From Deuterostichococcus epilithicus (taxonomy: Eukaryota; Chlorophyta; Trebouxiophyceae; Prasiolales; Stichococcaceae): DNA of 64,000 nucleotides. Below are positions 51,681 to 62,964 of this stretch, one piece after another. Below the pieces are notes generated by a model. That model worked only from the letters and a program-made list of their open reading frames with translations. It did no database searches and was not told the origin of the DNA. The translations under genes were made by a program, and so were the position numbers. The first letter of the stretch is position 1, and the number at the start of each line of letters is the position of its first letter. The stretch is from NCBI GenBank assembly GCA_033439295.1, contig JAVTLE010000014.1, positions 682,001 to 746,000 of the forward strand. Direction: 5' to 3'.

Positions 51681-52568
51681 CGAACAGCTGGGAGCGCCGC
51701 AAGTGGAGGGGCGGGTGGTGGAGCCGCTGCGGCACTTGACTCCCGCTGCATCCGCGAGGAGTGGAACTCAGCAGCCTGCCAGGGCTGGTTTGATATTCAG
51801 ATTTGTTGTGTTGCCGTTCTGATGTCACGGTTAGCGATGCAGCGTCCCCGCGTACCGTTTGTTTCGTCAATTATGATTTTCGCCCGCATAGCTGCAGTCC
51901 AATCCAAGAAATTCCAACGCGCCCAAGAAGTCCAACGCGTCGGAAGTGATAGCAGAATTGATTAAGATTTTGTCTCAAAGCCAAACAAATCTTGACGGGA
52001 AATCAGCCAAGTTCAAGAAGCGCGCGATGGACTGCCGGAAAGCTCGGAATTGCCGTGAGACGGTGCTGTCGCCCCCTCTTGAAGGAAGATAAAGCATACT
52101 ACGATTCGGTGTGCTAAGTCACTTCCTATATGCATCACGCTCCCTGCGCGGTCAAGCGCAACGGCACCTCATGGTGCACTCCAGGTCATTGAAAGGCCGC
52201 CGCCGGCGGTAGACGCCACGTGTGCGCCATGACAGAATTGCCGCCAGCACGGTCGCGAGGCACGCCATCTCAGCTGTTGCGATGAGATGGCATGTTCAGA
52301 GGTGGGGATCAGGGAACCCTCAGGGGGATCACGTCATCAGGGTTTCTGAACGGATTACGTGAATTCGAAATTCGCGCAACAGCTGCTGAGCCTCACGAGC
52401 CTGACATGTGTGCAAACCCTCGCCTGTGGTTCATTTGCACCAGTGTACCATTTCATTAGTCGATGCAGCAGCAGGTGTGACGACGCCGGGCCATCCAGCA
52501 AACTGCTGCAACCTCGGACGAAGGTCCGCGGTCGGGACCGCATCGGCTGTGAGCACAAGCGTGCAGCC
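51681..52568. promoter_or_regulatory. Divergent intergenic region, CCDC112-like / TACC-like genes
   Basis: 888 bases between two divergent start codons, so it must carry both promoters. The part at about 51890-52120 is less GC-rich than its surroundings. No named regulatory motif recognised. Confidence 0.4.
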
Positions 52569-55500
52569 ATGCAGTCTGGCAAGGAAAACGTCGCTGCGCC
52601 GGGTAAGAGCCCCGGTTTGAGTCAGCAGAGCATCGCCTTACCCCTTTCGTACGCCAAACCTCTATGCAGCAGGATCAGGCTCACGTACTGCGTCCGCGGC
52701 GGTCTCGTCGGCGACCCTGATTTCCCTTAGTGATGCTGATGAGATGCGGCAACATATGCAGGCGGGCACGAAGATGAGGGCGACTTCGCCTTCCAGCCGG
52801 CCTCCTCCTTCGACTTCGATCAGCACCGTGCAGCGCAGAAGGTGCAACCTTCCTGTTCAGACGGACTGTAGTCAAACCTTTTGCTGCCACGGGCACACTT
52901 GGCGATGATCCCTGTTGATTGAAGCACCTCTGCAGCGGCTGAGCGGCACCGTTGAAATGCCTTTACCAGGACCCGCTGGCGGGCCAGAGGCGGGAGTCAC
53001 TGGCGCAGCTCAGCGGCATCCGCTCCAAGATCGGCGTCTGGGAGACGAAGGTGGACGTGCCCCTCAAACCGCGCCCAAAGGGTGAGCAACGTGCAAACGA
53101 CCCTGTTCCTGACACACATGCACATGTGCTGTGGCGGGCTTGTGACCGCCTTCCTGCGTCGTCTCGCAACACGATGCCCGGGCTTGACACTCGAAAACAA
53201 GTGCTTTGGCATCTGCAGGTGTGCCAGCAGGCGCGAAGAGCATCTTCCCCAGCGGCAGCTTCGCAGGCACGAGCCTCGGCAAGCTGGGTGAGCAGACACT
53301 TGCCTCACGCTGAGCACTGCTAATTGTGCAGGCGTACGCATCATCCACTACGCTGTGCAGCCCATAAGCATGAATACAGGCTGGACACTGTCTCAGCTAA
53401 ACCTGAGCACTGTGATACCTCACACAGGTCCGCCTGTGCGAGCCGGCCTGCCTCCGAAGCGCCCCTCAGGTGCGCCTGCATTCTGTTCAGCTCCCTTGCA
53501 CATGCTCGAACAGGTCAACAAGCTGCCGCTCAGCCTGCTGGCTCTGCCATGTTATTCATCAGGGCATCTACAAAACAGCGCATCGCTTGACCAGCAGCCG
53601 CTGCCTGTGTGCTTGCGATCCGAGCTGCTTGCTGACTGCCGCTTTCACTATGTCATCTCCTGCAGTCCTGCCGAGCGTCACTGAGGATGCGGAGCCCGCC
53701 CCAGTTACTGCGACTCGCGCGCCGTTCCCAAAGCTGCCCAGCCCGGCCTCCTCAGCAGGTGCAGTCCATCGGCAAGTACCTGCACGACTCGAAATGGCAT
53801 GTACCTGTGCGAGTTGAAGGTCCGCGACTGCCGCATCAAGGTCTCGCCACATTCATACTTTTCGTGTATTTTGGAATAAGTGTTCGTGATTCTGAATTTC
53901 ACTTGATGCAGGCTCGGCCAGCCGAAGCGGCGACGCCGTCCTGGCGGCTGCAGCCTCAAGCAGCACGCCAAAGCAGCCACCTGCCTCCGCCGAACCAGCG
54001 GCAGCCTCCATGGTACCGCCTGCCGCCGGCAGTCCTCAGCCAGGCACGAGCCGCATGCAGGAGCAACCGGCCAGCGCGGCCGCGGAGGAGGCAAACCAGT
54101 TTCTGGCGACGGCGCAGGAGTCCAAGGACCCCGGGGACAGCACAAGCGAGCGGCATGCGTCTGTAACTGGTGGCTCCCCAGCGTCTGACACCTCAGCTGC
54201 CATTGGTGCCGCAGTGCAGCCGGCAGCTTCTGTGCTTGAGGTGGCGCCTGCCGCTGCGCCCACGCCGGCGGCGGCGGCAGCGCCAATCCACCCCGCAGCT
54301 GCCACGCTGGCGCAGCTGCACCAGAAGCCAGCCAGCCCCGATCCAGTCGGGCATTTGCCAGCTATCGTAAGTGGCGGCACACCTCAGCGGCGACTGGAGG
54401 CCGAGGCCAGCTCCCCGGTGCAGGAGGCGCCCTCGCCGGCCGGCGCCGCGATGGCGTCCGATACCGGACCCGTGGCCACGCCGCTGCAGCCAGCCGTTGC
54501 AGCGTCCACTCCGGTACCTACCACGGCGCACAGCAGCCCCGCCCCGGCACAGCCGCCGCCCGCCACGCTTGTGCCAGAGGTTGCCCCGGCAGCCGACATG
54601 GCGACGCCGGAGCAGCTGCCGCCCAGCCCGGCCTTGAGCGATGCCTCAACGGTGTCGATCACCCGCCGCCCAGCCGCGCGGTCCGTAGTTGGCGGCAGCA
54701 TGCGGGGGTCGCCTGGCAACCAGAGCGCCGCCACGCCTGCTGCTGTGGGCGGCTCGCTGGCGGCGGCCGCCGCCGCGGACGTCGACGCAGCCGCGTCGCC
54801 GACAGCGGCTGAAGCGCAAGCCGCCAGCGCAGCCACTGGTGCCACCACGGCCCACGGCACGCCAGCAGCGGCGGTCAAGCCCGCTGCCGCGGCATATTCT
54901 CTGATTCCGGCGGCCACGCCAGCCGCAGCGTCCGGCGCCATGCCGGCCGCAGCCTCTCCACAGGGCAGCAAGTCTGCGCCGCGCACAGTCGTTGGCGCCA
55001 TGCTGGACCGCGCCTGGTCCGCCGCCGGCCGCTGGTCGATGCCCCACGGCACGCCCAGCAGCGGCGTCTCTACCGCCGCAAACTCGCCGGCAGAGATGTC
55101 GCCGCTGCCGGTGCAGAGCGGCAGCCCTCCGGGCAGTACCATGCCGGCGCAGGCGGCTGAGCCCGCCGGCATCAGCGCATCCAGTGGTGACGCCAATGCA
55201 TTGACGGAGCCGGAGGCAGAGCAGCCGCCGTCGCCGCCGTCCAGCCTCGAGCGCTGGCAGATGGGCGGCAGAGAGCGGCTGCAGGCCTCGCCCACGGCCG
55301 CATCGCCGGCGCCTGGATCGCCGGTCCCGCCGTCGCCAGAGCCAGGCTCGCCGGAGGTATTCTCCACGCCTGCGGCGGAGTTGCCGGCGTCCCCGGGCGC
55401 TCTCTCTGACACTGATGACGTTTCACCGGTGCCCTGCGGCCTCAACCTGTCTCCTGCTGCGCTCGGCGGCGGCGGCTGCGTCGGCAGCGAGCCCGCCAGT

Positions 55501-58500
55501 CCAGCGCGCAACCTGGAAGGCAGCCCCACAGCAGGGTGGGCTGGCAAGGCCGCACACGGCGGCATGCTGCGCATCACGCCGCTGCCGGAGAGCCGCGCAG
55601 CAGCGGCGCAGCGCGAGCGGACGCCGGAGCTGATCGCTGCTGCGGTCGTGGCGACGCCACAGACCGCGGAGATTGCCACACCGTCCACGGTTGGCGGCGC
55701 CGCGCCCTTCACTCCCGGCACCGCAGGGTTTAGCGGCTTTGCAGCTGACACCGCCGACGTGATGCAAGTGGCCCTGGCGAGCAACCCTGCCGCTGTGCCA
55801 CAACACTCGCCCGAAGTGCATCAGGCAAGCCCTTTCGCTTTTGCACACCAAATGTGGCAGTGCATGCTTCGTCAGCCTTGGCCTATCCATGCTGAGGGCG
55901 CAACGCTGCCTTAGGCCCTGGCTGCGCCTCTGCTGTCTGTATGCTCGAGGTACACGTGCTGCGCCAGTCACAATGCCTGATCAAGAAGCGAATTGCTCGA
56001 TGCTGTAATGCTGCAGGACGTGGCGGTGACAGACAGAGAAGGCGCTGCGAAAACCGCCCCAGTGGCAGCGGCGGTCGCGGCAGCACTGTTGCCGCCCATG
56101 CCCGCTCTGCCGGCGACGCCGCTGCGGCAGCCCATGCCAGCCACGCCTGCAGGCGCAGCTACAGGCCTCTTGCAGGCCTGCATACGCACACCAGCTGTCG
56201 CCACGGCTGAAGCGGAGGCAGAGACCACCTGCCCGCCCACAATCACTGCGGCGCCGCTGCCGCTCGCAACAGCGTCGGCAGTCTGCCCGGAGGCGGCAGC
56301 CGAAATCAACACCACTGCGGCGGACGAGGCGGCCGCCCAGAACGCCGCGCCAGGATCGATCCTGGACCCAGCTGCTGAGGTGGCGACCATGCCAGGTGCT
56401 GAGGGCCCTGCCAATAGCCCCAGCTCGGCAGCCACACCGGTCAGCAGCCCGCCGCTGCAGGCGAGCAGCCCTCTGCACAGCTCGCAGCAGGCCGCGCACG
56501 CTGGCGCCTGTTATGAGTCCCTCCCTGCCGGCATTCCCGAGGCCTTTGAGGACGCAGCGCCCGCCACGTCGCTGCCCGCGGCGGCCACCGCCGCCGCTGC
56601 AGCGGCGGCAGTGGCGCAGGCCGCTCCTGCAGTGGAGCCAGCGGTAGCTCCGGAGGCACAGCAGCCTGGCGCAGGGGCGGAGGAACAGCGGCTGCTGCAG
56701 GCGGCTTCGCTGCCATCAGCCAAGCCGCAGGAGCTGGCCAGTGACGCAGCGTTGCCTGCGCTCGACACGCATGAGGCAATTGCCGCTGCCACACGGTGCC
56801 AGCCGCTGTCGCTGCTCGTCGTGCCTGGCGACGCCACGCCTAAGGTGAGCGGTTTCCGCAAACAGAACAATGCCTGCGCGAGCATTTGACAGATACGACA
56901 AGTTTCCTACACCTTCAGTCCCAGAGTGCCTCTGTCCTGCAGCAGGTGGATGCATTCGACATGGCATCTTCCTTGTATGCCTCCTGCTATGCCGTGAGAA
57001 CCTGTCTGGCTCCCCTGTCCTGCTCCTGCTTCGCCTCAAATGGGGCTCTTGGCGGCATCTTCCGCAGGAGGCTGCAGAGGACCTGTGCCTGACTTCACCA
57101 GCACTGTTGGACGGTGGCAGCTTGCTCGTGCGCGGCAGCTCCGGCAGCAGCAGCAGCAGCCGGGCGCGCTGCCGCTCGCCGTCGGCCTCTCCGCCGAGCC
57201 TTGCCGGGGCAGGCAGCCCGGCACTGGGCAGCGGTGCGCCAGCCGACCGCACGCCTGCGGGCCCGATGGAACTGAGCGCTGCGTGGCTGAGCCCACAGCC
57301 GGCGCCCTCTGCAGCACAGGCGGCCACCAGCCCGGCGCCCTCAGCGCTGGCATCTCCAGCGGCTTTCTGCGGCGCAGCAACGCCGGCAGCGGCTGCCAGC
57401 CTGGCAACCCACCCTCCGCTGATCACCGCTGGCGTCGCCTGGCGGCTGCCCGAGGCGACGGCCAGCCCCGCTGCGCCCGAGGCCGCCCAGCCGCCACTGT
57501 CGCCGCCAGGTGCCATGCAGCCTGCAGTCCCCACGACGTCGGATGCCGCAGCGGTTGGCGCGTTGGCTGCTGGCGCTCAGACACCTGTCTCGCGGTACAG
57601 CGACTTTGACGAGCAAGCCGCGGCAGAGGCCACTGCGGCTGCAGCCGAGGCAGAGGCGTTGCAGCAGGCGCTGGCGCCGGCACTGGCTGTGGTCGCCGCG
57701 CCAGAAGCCTTCCAAGCCGCCGCCGCTCCGGGCTTCATGCCCTTCACGCCTGCCGCCGGCAAGCCCATGGCACAGCAGGCCAGCACGCCGGAGGCAGTCG
57801 CGCAAGCCGAGATTGTGCCAGGCCACTTTACACTGCCCGCCACGACGGCGCCTGCCGCCAGGAGGTCTTTGCCCGCGGGCGACACTCCGGAGGCGGCGCC
57901 TGCAGAGGCAGTCGAGGAGGCAGAGGAGCTGCCAGCGGTGCCTGCGGCCACGGACGCCTTATGCCTCGGCCAGGCGGATGCCTCGCCGCCACCCAGCGCG
58001 GCAGCTCCAGCATCGATCACGGCGACCACACCGGTCCGCTTGCCGCTTGCTGGCGGACGCTTACCTTCAGAGTCAGCAATCGCCTCGCCAGCGTACCATG
58101 CTACCCCCGCAACATCAGCTGCCGCGACTGCAGCACAGGCGGCAACCCCGGAAGCTGCGCCGGAGCCGCCAGCGGTGTGGCAGGCTCCAAGCCCTGAGTC
58201 GGGGCCGGCAGCCGCTGCTGCCACTTTGGCAGTTGCCGTTCCGCCCGGCTTGCCGGCGCGGGCATCGCCGGCGCCGCCTGCCGCCACAGGGACCGCTGCG
58301 ACCCTGCGGGGCGACCCCGCTCTGGTGGCGCAGCAGGCTGCAGAGGGCACCTCAGAGGAGGCGTCCACCCTGCCGGCGGACCGGCCCAGGACAGCCCGCA
58401 AGCCACCCTGCAGCGTCAGCTTCGCAGAGCCAGACATGGCAGAGGCGGACTGCACAGTCGCCGGCGCTTGGACGGCCTCGCCGCCGGCGCTGGCAGCCAC

Positions 58501-61500
58501 GGCCGGCAGTTCGGCACGCGCCGCTGCGGCCTGCGCAGCCACGCCTACGACACACGCACAGCAGCGCAGTCCTCCAACAGCGGCACAGGAGTTCACCGTC
58601 GCCAGCAGCCTGGCGTTTGGCATGCGCACGCCGGGCAGCGCAGGCGCCTCATCGCTCCGTAGCCTTACGCAGGTTGCCTAGTGGTGCCCTTTGCACCTGC
58701 TGTGCTCCGCTGCATGCTTACGGCGTCGATACGCTGGCCATTGCCTGCGAAGGCATGCTGCCCATCAACTCGCACTCTGGCCCTTGCTTGTTCACTCTGC
58801 AGTGCGAAGGAAGGGATGTCCAGCACCTTTCTGCAGTGCGAAGGATGGGATGCGCCTGTTGGCGCATCAACGGCGACCTTTGTATTGCTGCGATCCCCAC
58901 AGGCGATGCTGGAGACGCCGGGCAGCGGCGACCGGCGCGACAGCTGCCCCTACCCCATGACCGTTAGCAAGCTGCGCATCACGGAGGCGGCCAGCGAGGG
59001 TGTCAGCGAGATGCCTTCGGCGTTCGACGGTGGCGGCCTTGACACCGTGGCCCCGGCAACGCCGGCGGCGCGCCGCTTTGGGCTGCAGATGTCGCCGCCC
59101 AATGCTGCTGCGCGGCAGGTGCGCCTCTCGAGCAATGGTCGCCAGCCGGCGCCTCTTGCGCTCCACGCCTGGGCTGTGGCATCCTCATGGGGCATCCAGT
59201 CAGTGTCAACACTTTGTCTGGCATGTCACAGCCCATCTCCAAGCTCCGAAAACGCGGCGCTGATAGGTCACTCGATGTCGTTGCGCAGGCGGAGGCCACG
59301 AGCCCGGACCTACGCGTCGGCCTGACGCCGCACATTAAGTCGCTGCGCGCCTGCCTGGCGTCGCCCGAGGAGCCGGCGCAGCGGCTCTCCAGTTTCGCAC
59401 TGTCCCAGGACCCGCCGCAGCAGCAGCAGCGGCGTGAGCAGCGGCGGGCGTCACCGGCCGAGGCGGCGCGGCCCAACCTGCTGTTTGAGCCTGCTGATGA
59501 CGGCGAGGCGCTGCGGGTGCGGCCTGGCTGCCCCTGCGGCTGCCCTACAGCCGTCTGTCATTGTGGAACCGCACATGGCTGCACAGTCCTTAGGTAGTCA
59601 CAACTGCATGGAAGACTGCTCTGGGATGCAGGAAGGGACAGGAAAGTTTGCCGTTTCGTTTACCTGCTTGTGCCCTCCCAAAGCAGAGGCTGCACCATGC
59701 AAATTGCTTGTGGGTGAGCTATACAAGGCACTGACGATTGTATCCTGCATTCGCCAGGATGCTGTGGCGCGGCTGGAGGAGGAAGGAGCGGCACTGCGCA
59801 AGCAGAACAGCCTGCTGGCAGCGGAGGCGGCCGGGGCGCGCGACGCTGTGTCTCAGCTGCTCGACCGGATCAGCGGCCTGCAGGTATGGGCTGGACGCAG
59901 CAGGCGTGTGCGCTTGGCAGTCTCGGTTCTGATTTGCCTTTGGGGCTTCTGGCAACTCTAGCAGGGCAGCCGCATGCGCGGTGACTGACTGACAGGCGCG
60001 CTCGGGTGTGGGATGCCGTCCGCACATGCTGGAAGGATGGCGCCTGATGTAATCGAGATCTGCCATGACGCCCTTCCGCTTGCGTCAGCATGTGGCCGCC
60101 GGCCGCAGGTGGAGGCGCAGGGCCACAGCCGGCTGCTGGGCGCCAAGCTGGAGAGGGCGGCGGCCGAGAACGCCGCCCTGTCCGCTCAGATCACCCAGGT
60201 GCGCCGCGTCGCCGCCTGCTGCTGTCGCAGGACCGATGACGACTCCAGTGGAGTGTTGTTTGCCTGGCCTCACAGGTCCACGGTCTCCCTCCCATTATGG
60301 CAAAGGGTTGTCAAGGCCCTTCTGCCATGACACTCGGCGACTCGCTCCTGCACAGCGTTTCGCCTCAGCTGGTGCCACCTCTCCCCACTCCACTCGGTTC
60401 TGGACTCGTGTGCAGCTGCGAGCGGCGAAGGCGGAGGAGAAGGCGCAGTTCAGGGCGCTGCACGAGCAGAAGTACCTGCCGCTGAAGAAGCGGTGCGCCG
60501 CCGCCGAGAGGTGCGCCTGCGGCAGCGGCCTACTCTGTTCCGCAAGCATTGCTCGAGTGCAAGTGACGCAAGGGTGTTCCATTTGGCAGCCCTTGCAGCT
60601 CTTCAGGCGCTTCGCACAGCCGCCCTGCTGCTCCTGTGCACGCAGGGAGGTGAGGCGGCAGGGGGCCGGAGGCACGCAAGGCATGTGATGCGGACGTGAC
60701 CTCCCCACCGAATGCACCGCTCGCCTGGCGACAACCTGTCACGAGATGCTCACGTGTGCCCCGATCCGGTGCAGCGAGGTCAAGCGACTGGAGGCGGCCG
60801 CGGCAAAAGAGGCTCAGGACTCGGCGGCGCGGGCGACCGAGCGGGAGCGCCAGTTGCACGCCGCGCAATGCGCCGCCGGCACAGCGGAGCAGAGGGCCGC
60901 CGTCGCGCAAGTGCAGCAGCAGGCGAGTGCACTTCTGGCCGCGATGCAGTGCCCCTGGAGCAGAGGTCGTGTTGGGTGCAGTGTAATGCACAGCGCTGAG
61001 CAGGTAGCGTGCCATGATCACGAGGGCTCTGTCATTGGCCTTTTGCATCAGCGCATTTCAGACTCTGCACACGCTCTGGCATGCTGAGCTACCAGTGCAA
61101 GGCAAGCGCCGTTGCTGACGCTGGCCTTGCGGCAGTTCCTCGTTTTTGAGGGATCTCGCTCTCACGCATTGATGTCCAACTGACCTGAGCAAGTCCGCCT
61201 TCCTCTAAACAGGAGCTGCTCCAGGCGCTGGACGCAAGGGCCGCGGCGGCCGCCTCCTCCGAGGCGCGAGCCGCGGGCCTNGAGCGCCGCTTGGAGCAGG
61301 CGGCGGCGGGCGCCGCGCGTGCCGCCGAAGCGGGCGAGGCGGCGGCGTCCCTGCGGCGCCAGCTGGAGGAGGTGATGCTGAGCTACGAGTCCGCGCAACA
61401 GTCGAAGGACCGCGCGCTCGCGCAGGTGGGCTGAAAGTGCTGGGTGTTCTCCACTCTTCCCCATCTCGGCAGGTTCGGACATCATGCTGAGCTGTGCCAT

Positions 61501-62408
61501 GGCGCGGCAGTCCAACGACCCTGGCATCATCGTCGTGGTGGGCTGCAGGGTAGCGTGTCCCTCAGCGAATGCATGCCAGCTAATGATAGGTTTGATTGAG
61601 CCACGCTGCGCCGCTGCAGTCCGTGGACTGTGTCCCTGCCCAGGTGAATCTAAAAACCTCAGCGAATCGGAAGCTGCAGTGCATGGTGCTGTGCCGCAGC
61701 GAGGTGCAGCCGGCCAAGGCTTTCATGTGAGGCGATGGGAGGGTCATGCTCATGGGACTCAGGTCGCTGGCTGTTGGGATGTCGCCGACCTGGCTGGGCA
61801 GAACATGTGGATTGCCCCTGGAGGCGAATCTGCCTTGGCATCATTGCACTGCCAGCTGCGGTTTCCCGCTGCGCTCTTGTTGACCCCCTGCGGGTGTGCC
61901 TGCAGGCGGCAGCCAAGGAGGAGGAGATCTGCCGGCAGGCGGCGGCGCTGAAGAAGGCCCAGTTCTCGCTGACTGCCTGCAAGACGGAGCTGGAGCGGGG
62001 GCTGCTGGCGCGCGAGGCCCTCAAGTCCCGCACTGCCGGTGCGCCGCCCTGCCGCCTCGCCGACGCACGTCTCTGCGGCCCGACAGCTGTGAAGACGCGC
62101 GCCGCCGAGTCGCACTCCGCGCCACCTGCCACCAGCGCAGGTTGCCGCTGGGGACCTGCCTTGACTGTCACTGTCGGGGCCTATCCGGCATCTCGGCAGC
62201 AGTAGCCGAGCTGTGTGGCACCCGTAACTGCCGCTGTGCTCGAGGAGCCATGGGCAGGAACATGTCTGCGGCTGGTGAGAGCAAGACGCTGAGCAGACCC
62301 GCGGCTGATGGCGCAGGGCTCCAGGAGCAGCTGCAGCGGGTGGAGAAGGACCGGCAGGACCTTCTGGAAATCTGCCAGGGGCGGTTGGCTGGCATACAGG
62401 GAGCCTGA
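52569..62408 (+). CDS. Giant Ala/Pro/Ser-rich protein with C-terminal coiled coil, TACC-like
   Basis: Nineteen exons: 52569-52602, 52762-52841, 52970-53081, 53219-53287, 53428-53469, 53666-53758, 53912-55824, 56017-56844, 57068-58672, 58903-59118, 59289-59516, 59758-59883, 60109-60198, 60416-60510, 60775-60922, 61213-61425, 61644-61703, 61906-62038, 62317-62408; 6177 nt, 2058 aa, phases consistent. The short N-terminal exons encode MQSGKENVAAPG, FAFQPASSFDFDQHRAAQK and SKIGVWETKVDVPLKPRPKG. About residues 145-1640 are low complexity, rich in Ala, Pro, Ser, Thr and Glu with many SP/TP dipeptides (possible CDK sites). The last ~400 residues form a coiled coil (VARLEEEGAALRKQNSLLAAE onward) ending RVEKDRQDLLEICQGRLAGI, like the ELTRICDDLISKM end of TACC domains. 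The TACC link is inference from that ending and the layout. GC donors are likely after 55824 and 60922. Confidence 0.72.
58798..58845. repeat. Short direct repeat in an intron
   Basis: CTGCAGTGCGAAGGA occurs at 58798-58812 and 58831-58845 in the intron before the exon at 58903. Flanking bases are also similar. Confidence 0.8.
61281..61281. other. Unresolved base (N) in a coding exon
   Basis: It falls at the third position of a CTN codon in the TACC-like coiled coil, so the residue is Leu whatever the base. Confidence 0.9.
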
Positions 62409-62964
62409 TGAGCAGGGGGCGCCGTTGCGAGGGCCTCGCCGCCACTGCAGGCACATCGGCGCAGCTACCCGGAGCAGCTGGCAGCCTGTGATACGCCTGC
62501 TGTCCAGTTCATACCAGATCGGTAGAGCAGGCGCTTGATGACGACGGTCCGCGAAGGTGCAATACTGGAAGAGCAGCAAGCCGCCGTACAGCACTGCCCG
62601 TACACACAACACGCGCTGAATTTTTTTTCTGTAATTAATTTTGTTTAAAAATTCATTATCTATACAATAAACAAGAGTATGAAATTCCTTTATTTTTACA
62701 ACCTTTGGTCCGGGGACAGCATCGCGGGGGGCGACTGGCCGACTGCCCAATTGCGTTGCAGGACAACTGGCAGGACTGCGCAAGTTCTCCCCCACTCGCT
62801 GGTGCGTTCAATTTGCAAAGACGGAAAGCAAGATCTGCCGTCTTCGCTCCTTGCTGCCAAGATTAAGAGTTGCTGTGCTGAATCCGTGTGAAGAGACAAG
62901 TGTCCGGAAGTACCATCCTTCACAGCCGAGTGTACGACCAAGCGTCCTTGTCTTTTGACACACA
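62409..62964. other. Intergenic, TACC-like 3' side / F-box gene 5' side
   Basis: 556 bases containing the most AT-rich stretch of the window (about 62620-62695). It holds the poly(A) signal of the upstream gene and should hold the promoter of the F-box gene. Confidence 0.5.
62630..62634 (+). terminator. TGTAA polyadenylation signal (TACC-like gene)
   Basis: 222 bases after the stop, within an AT-rich run on the coding strand. Confidence 0.6.

Noticed and set aside
54384-55784. 466-codon minus-strand open frame
   Set aside because: Mirror of the Ala/Pro/Ser-rich plus-strand exon; GC-rich codon bias leaves the antisense frame open.
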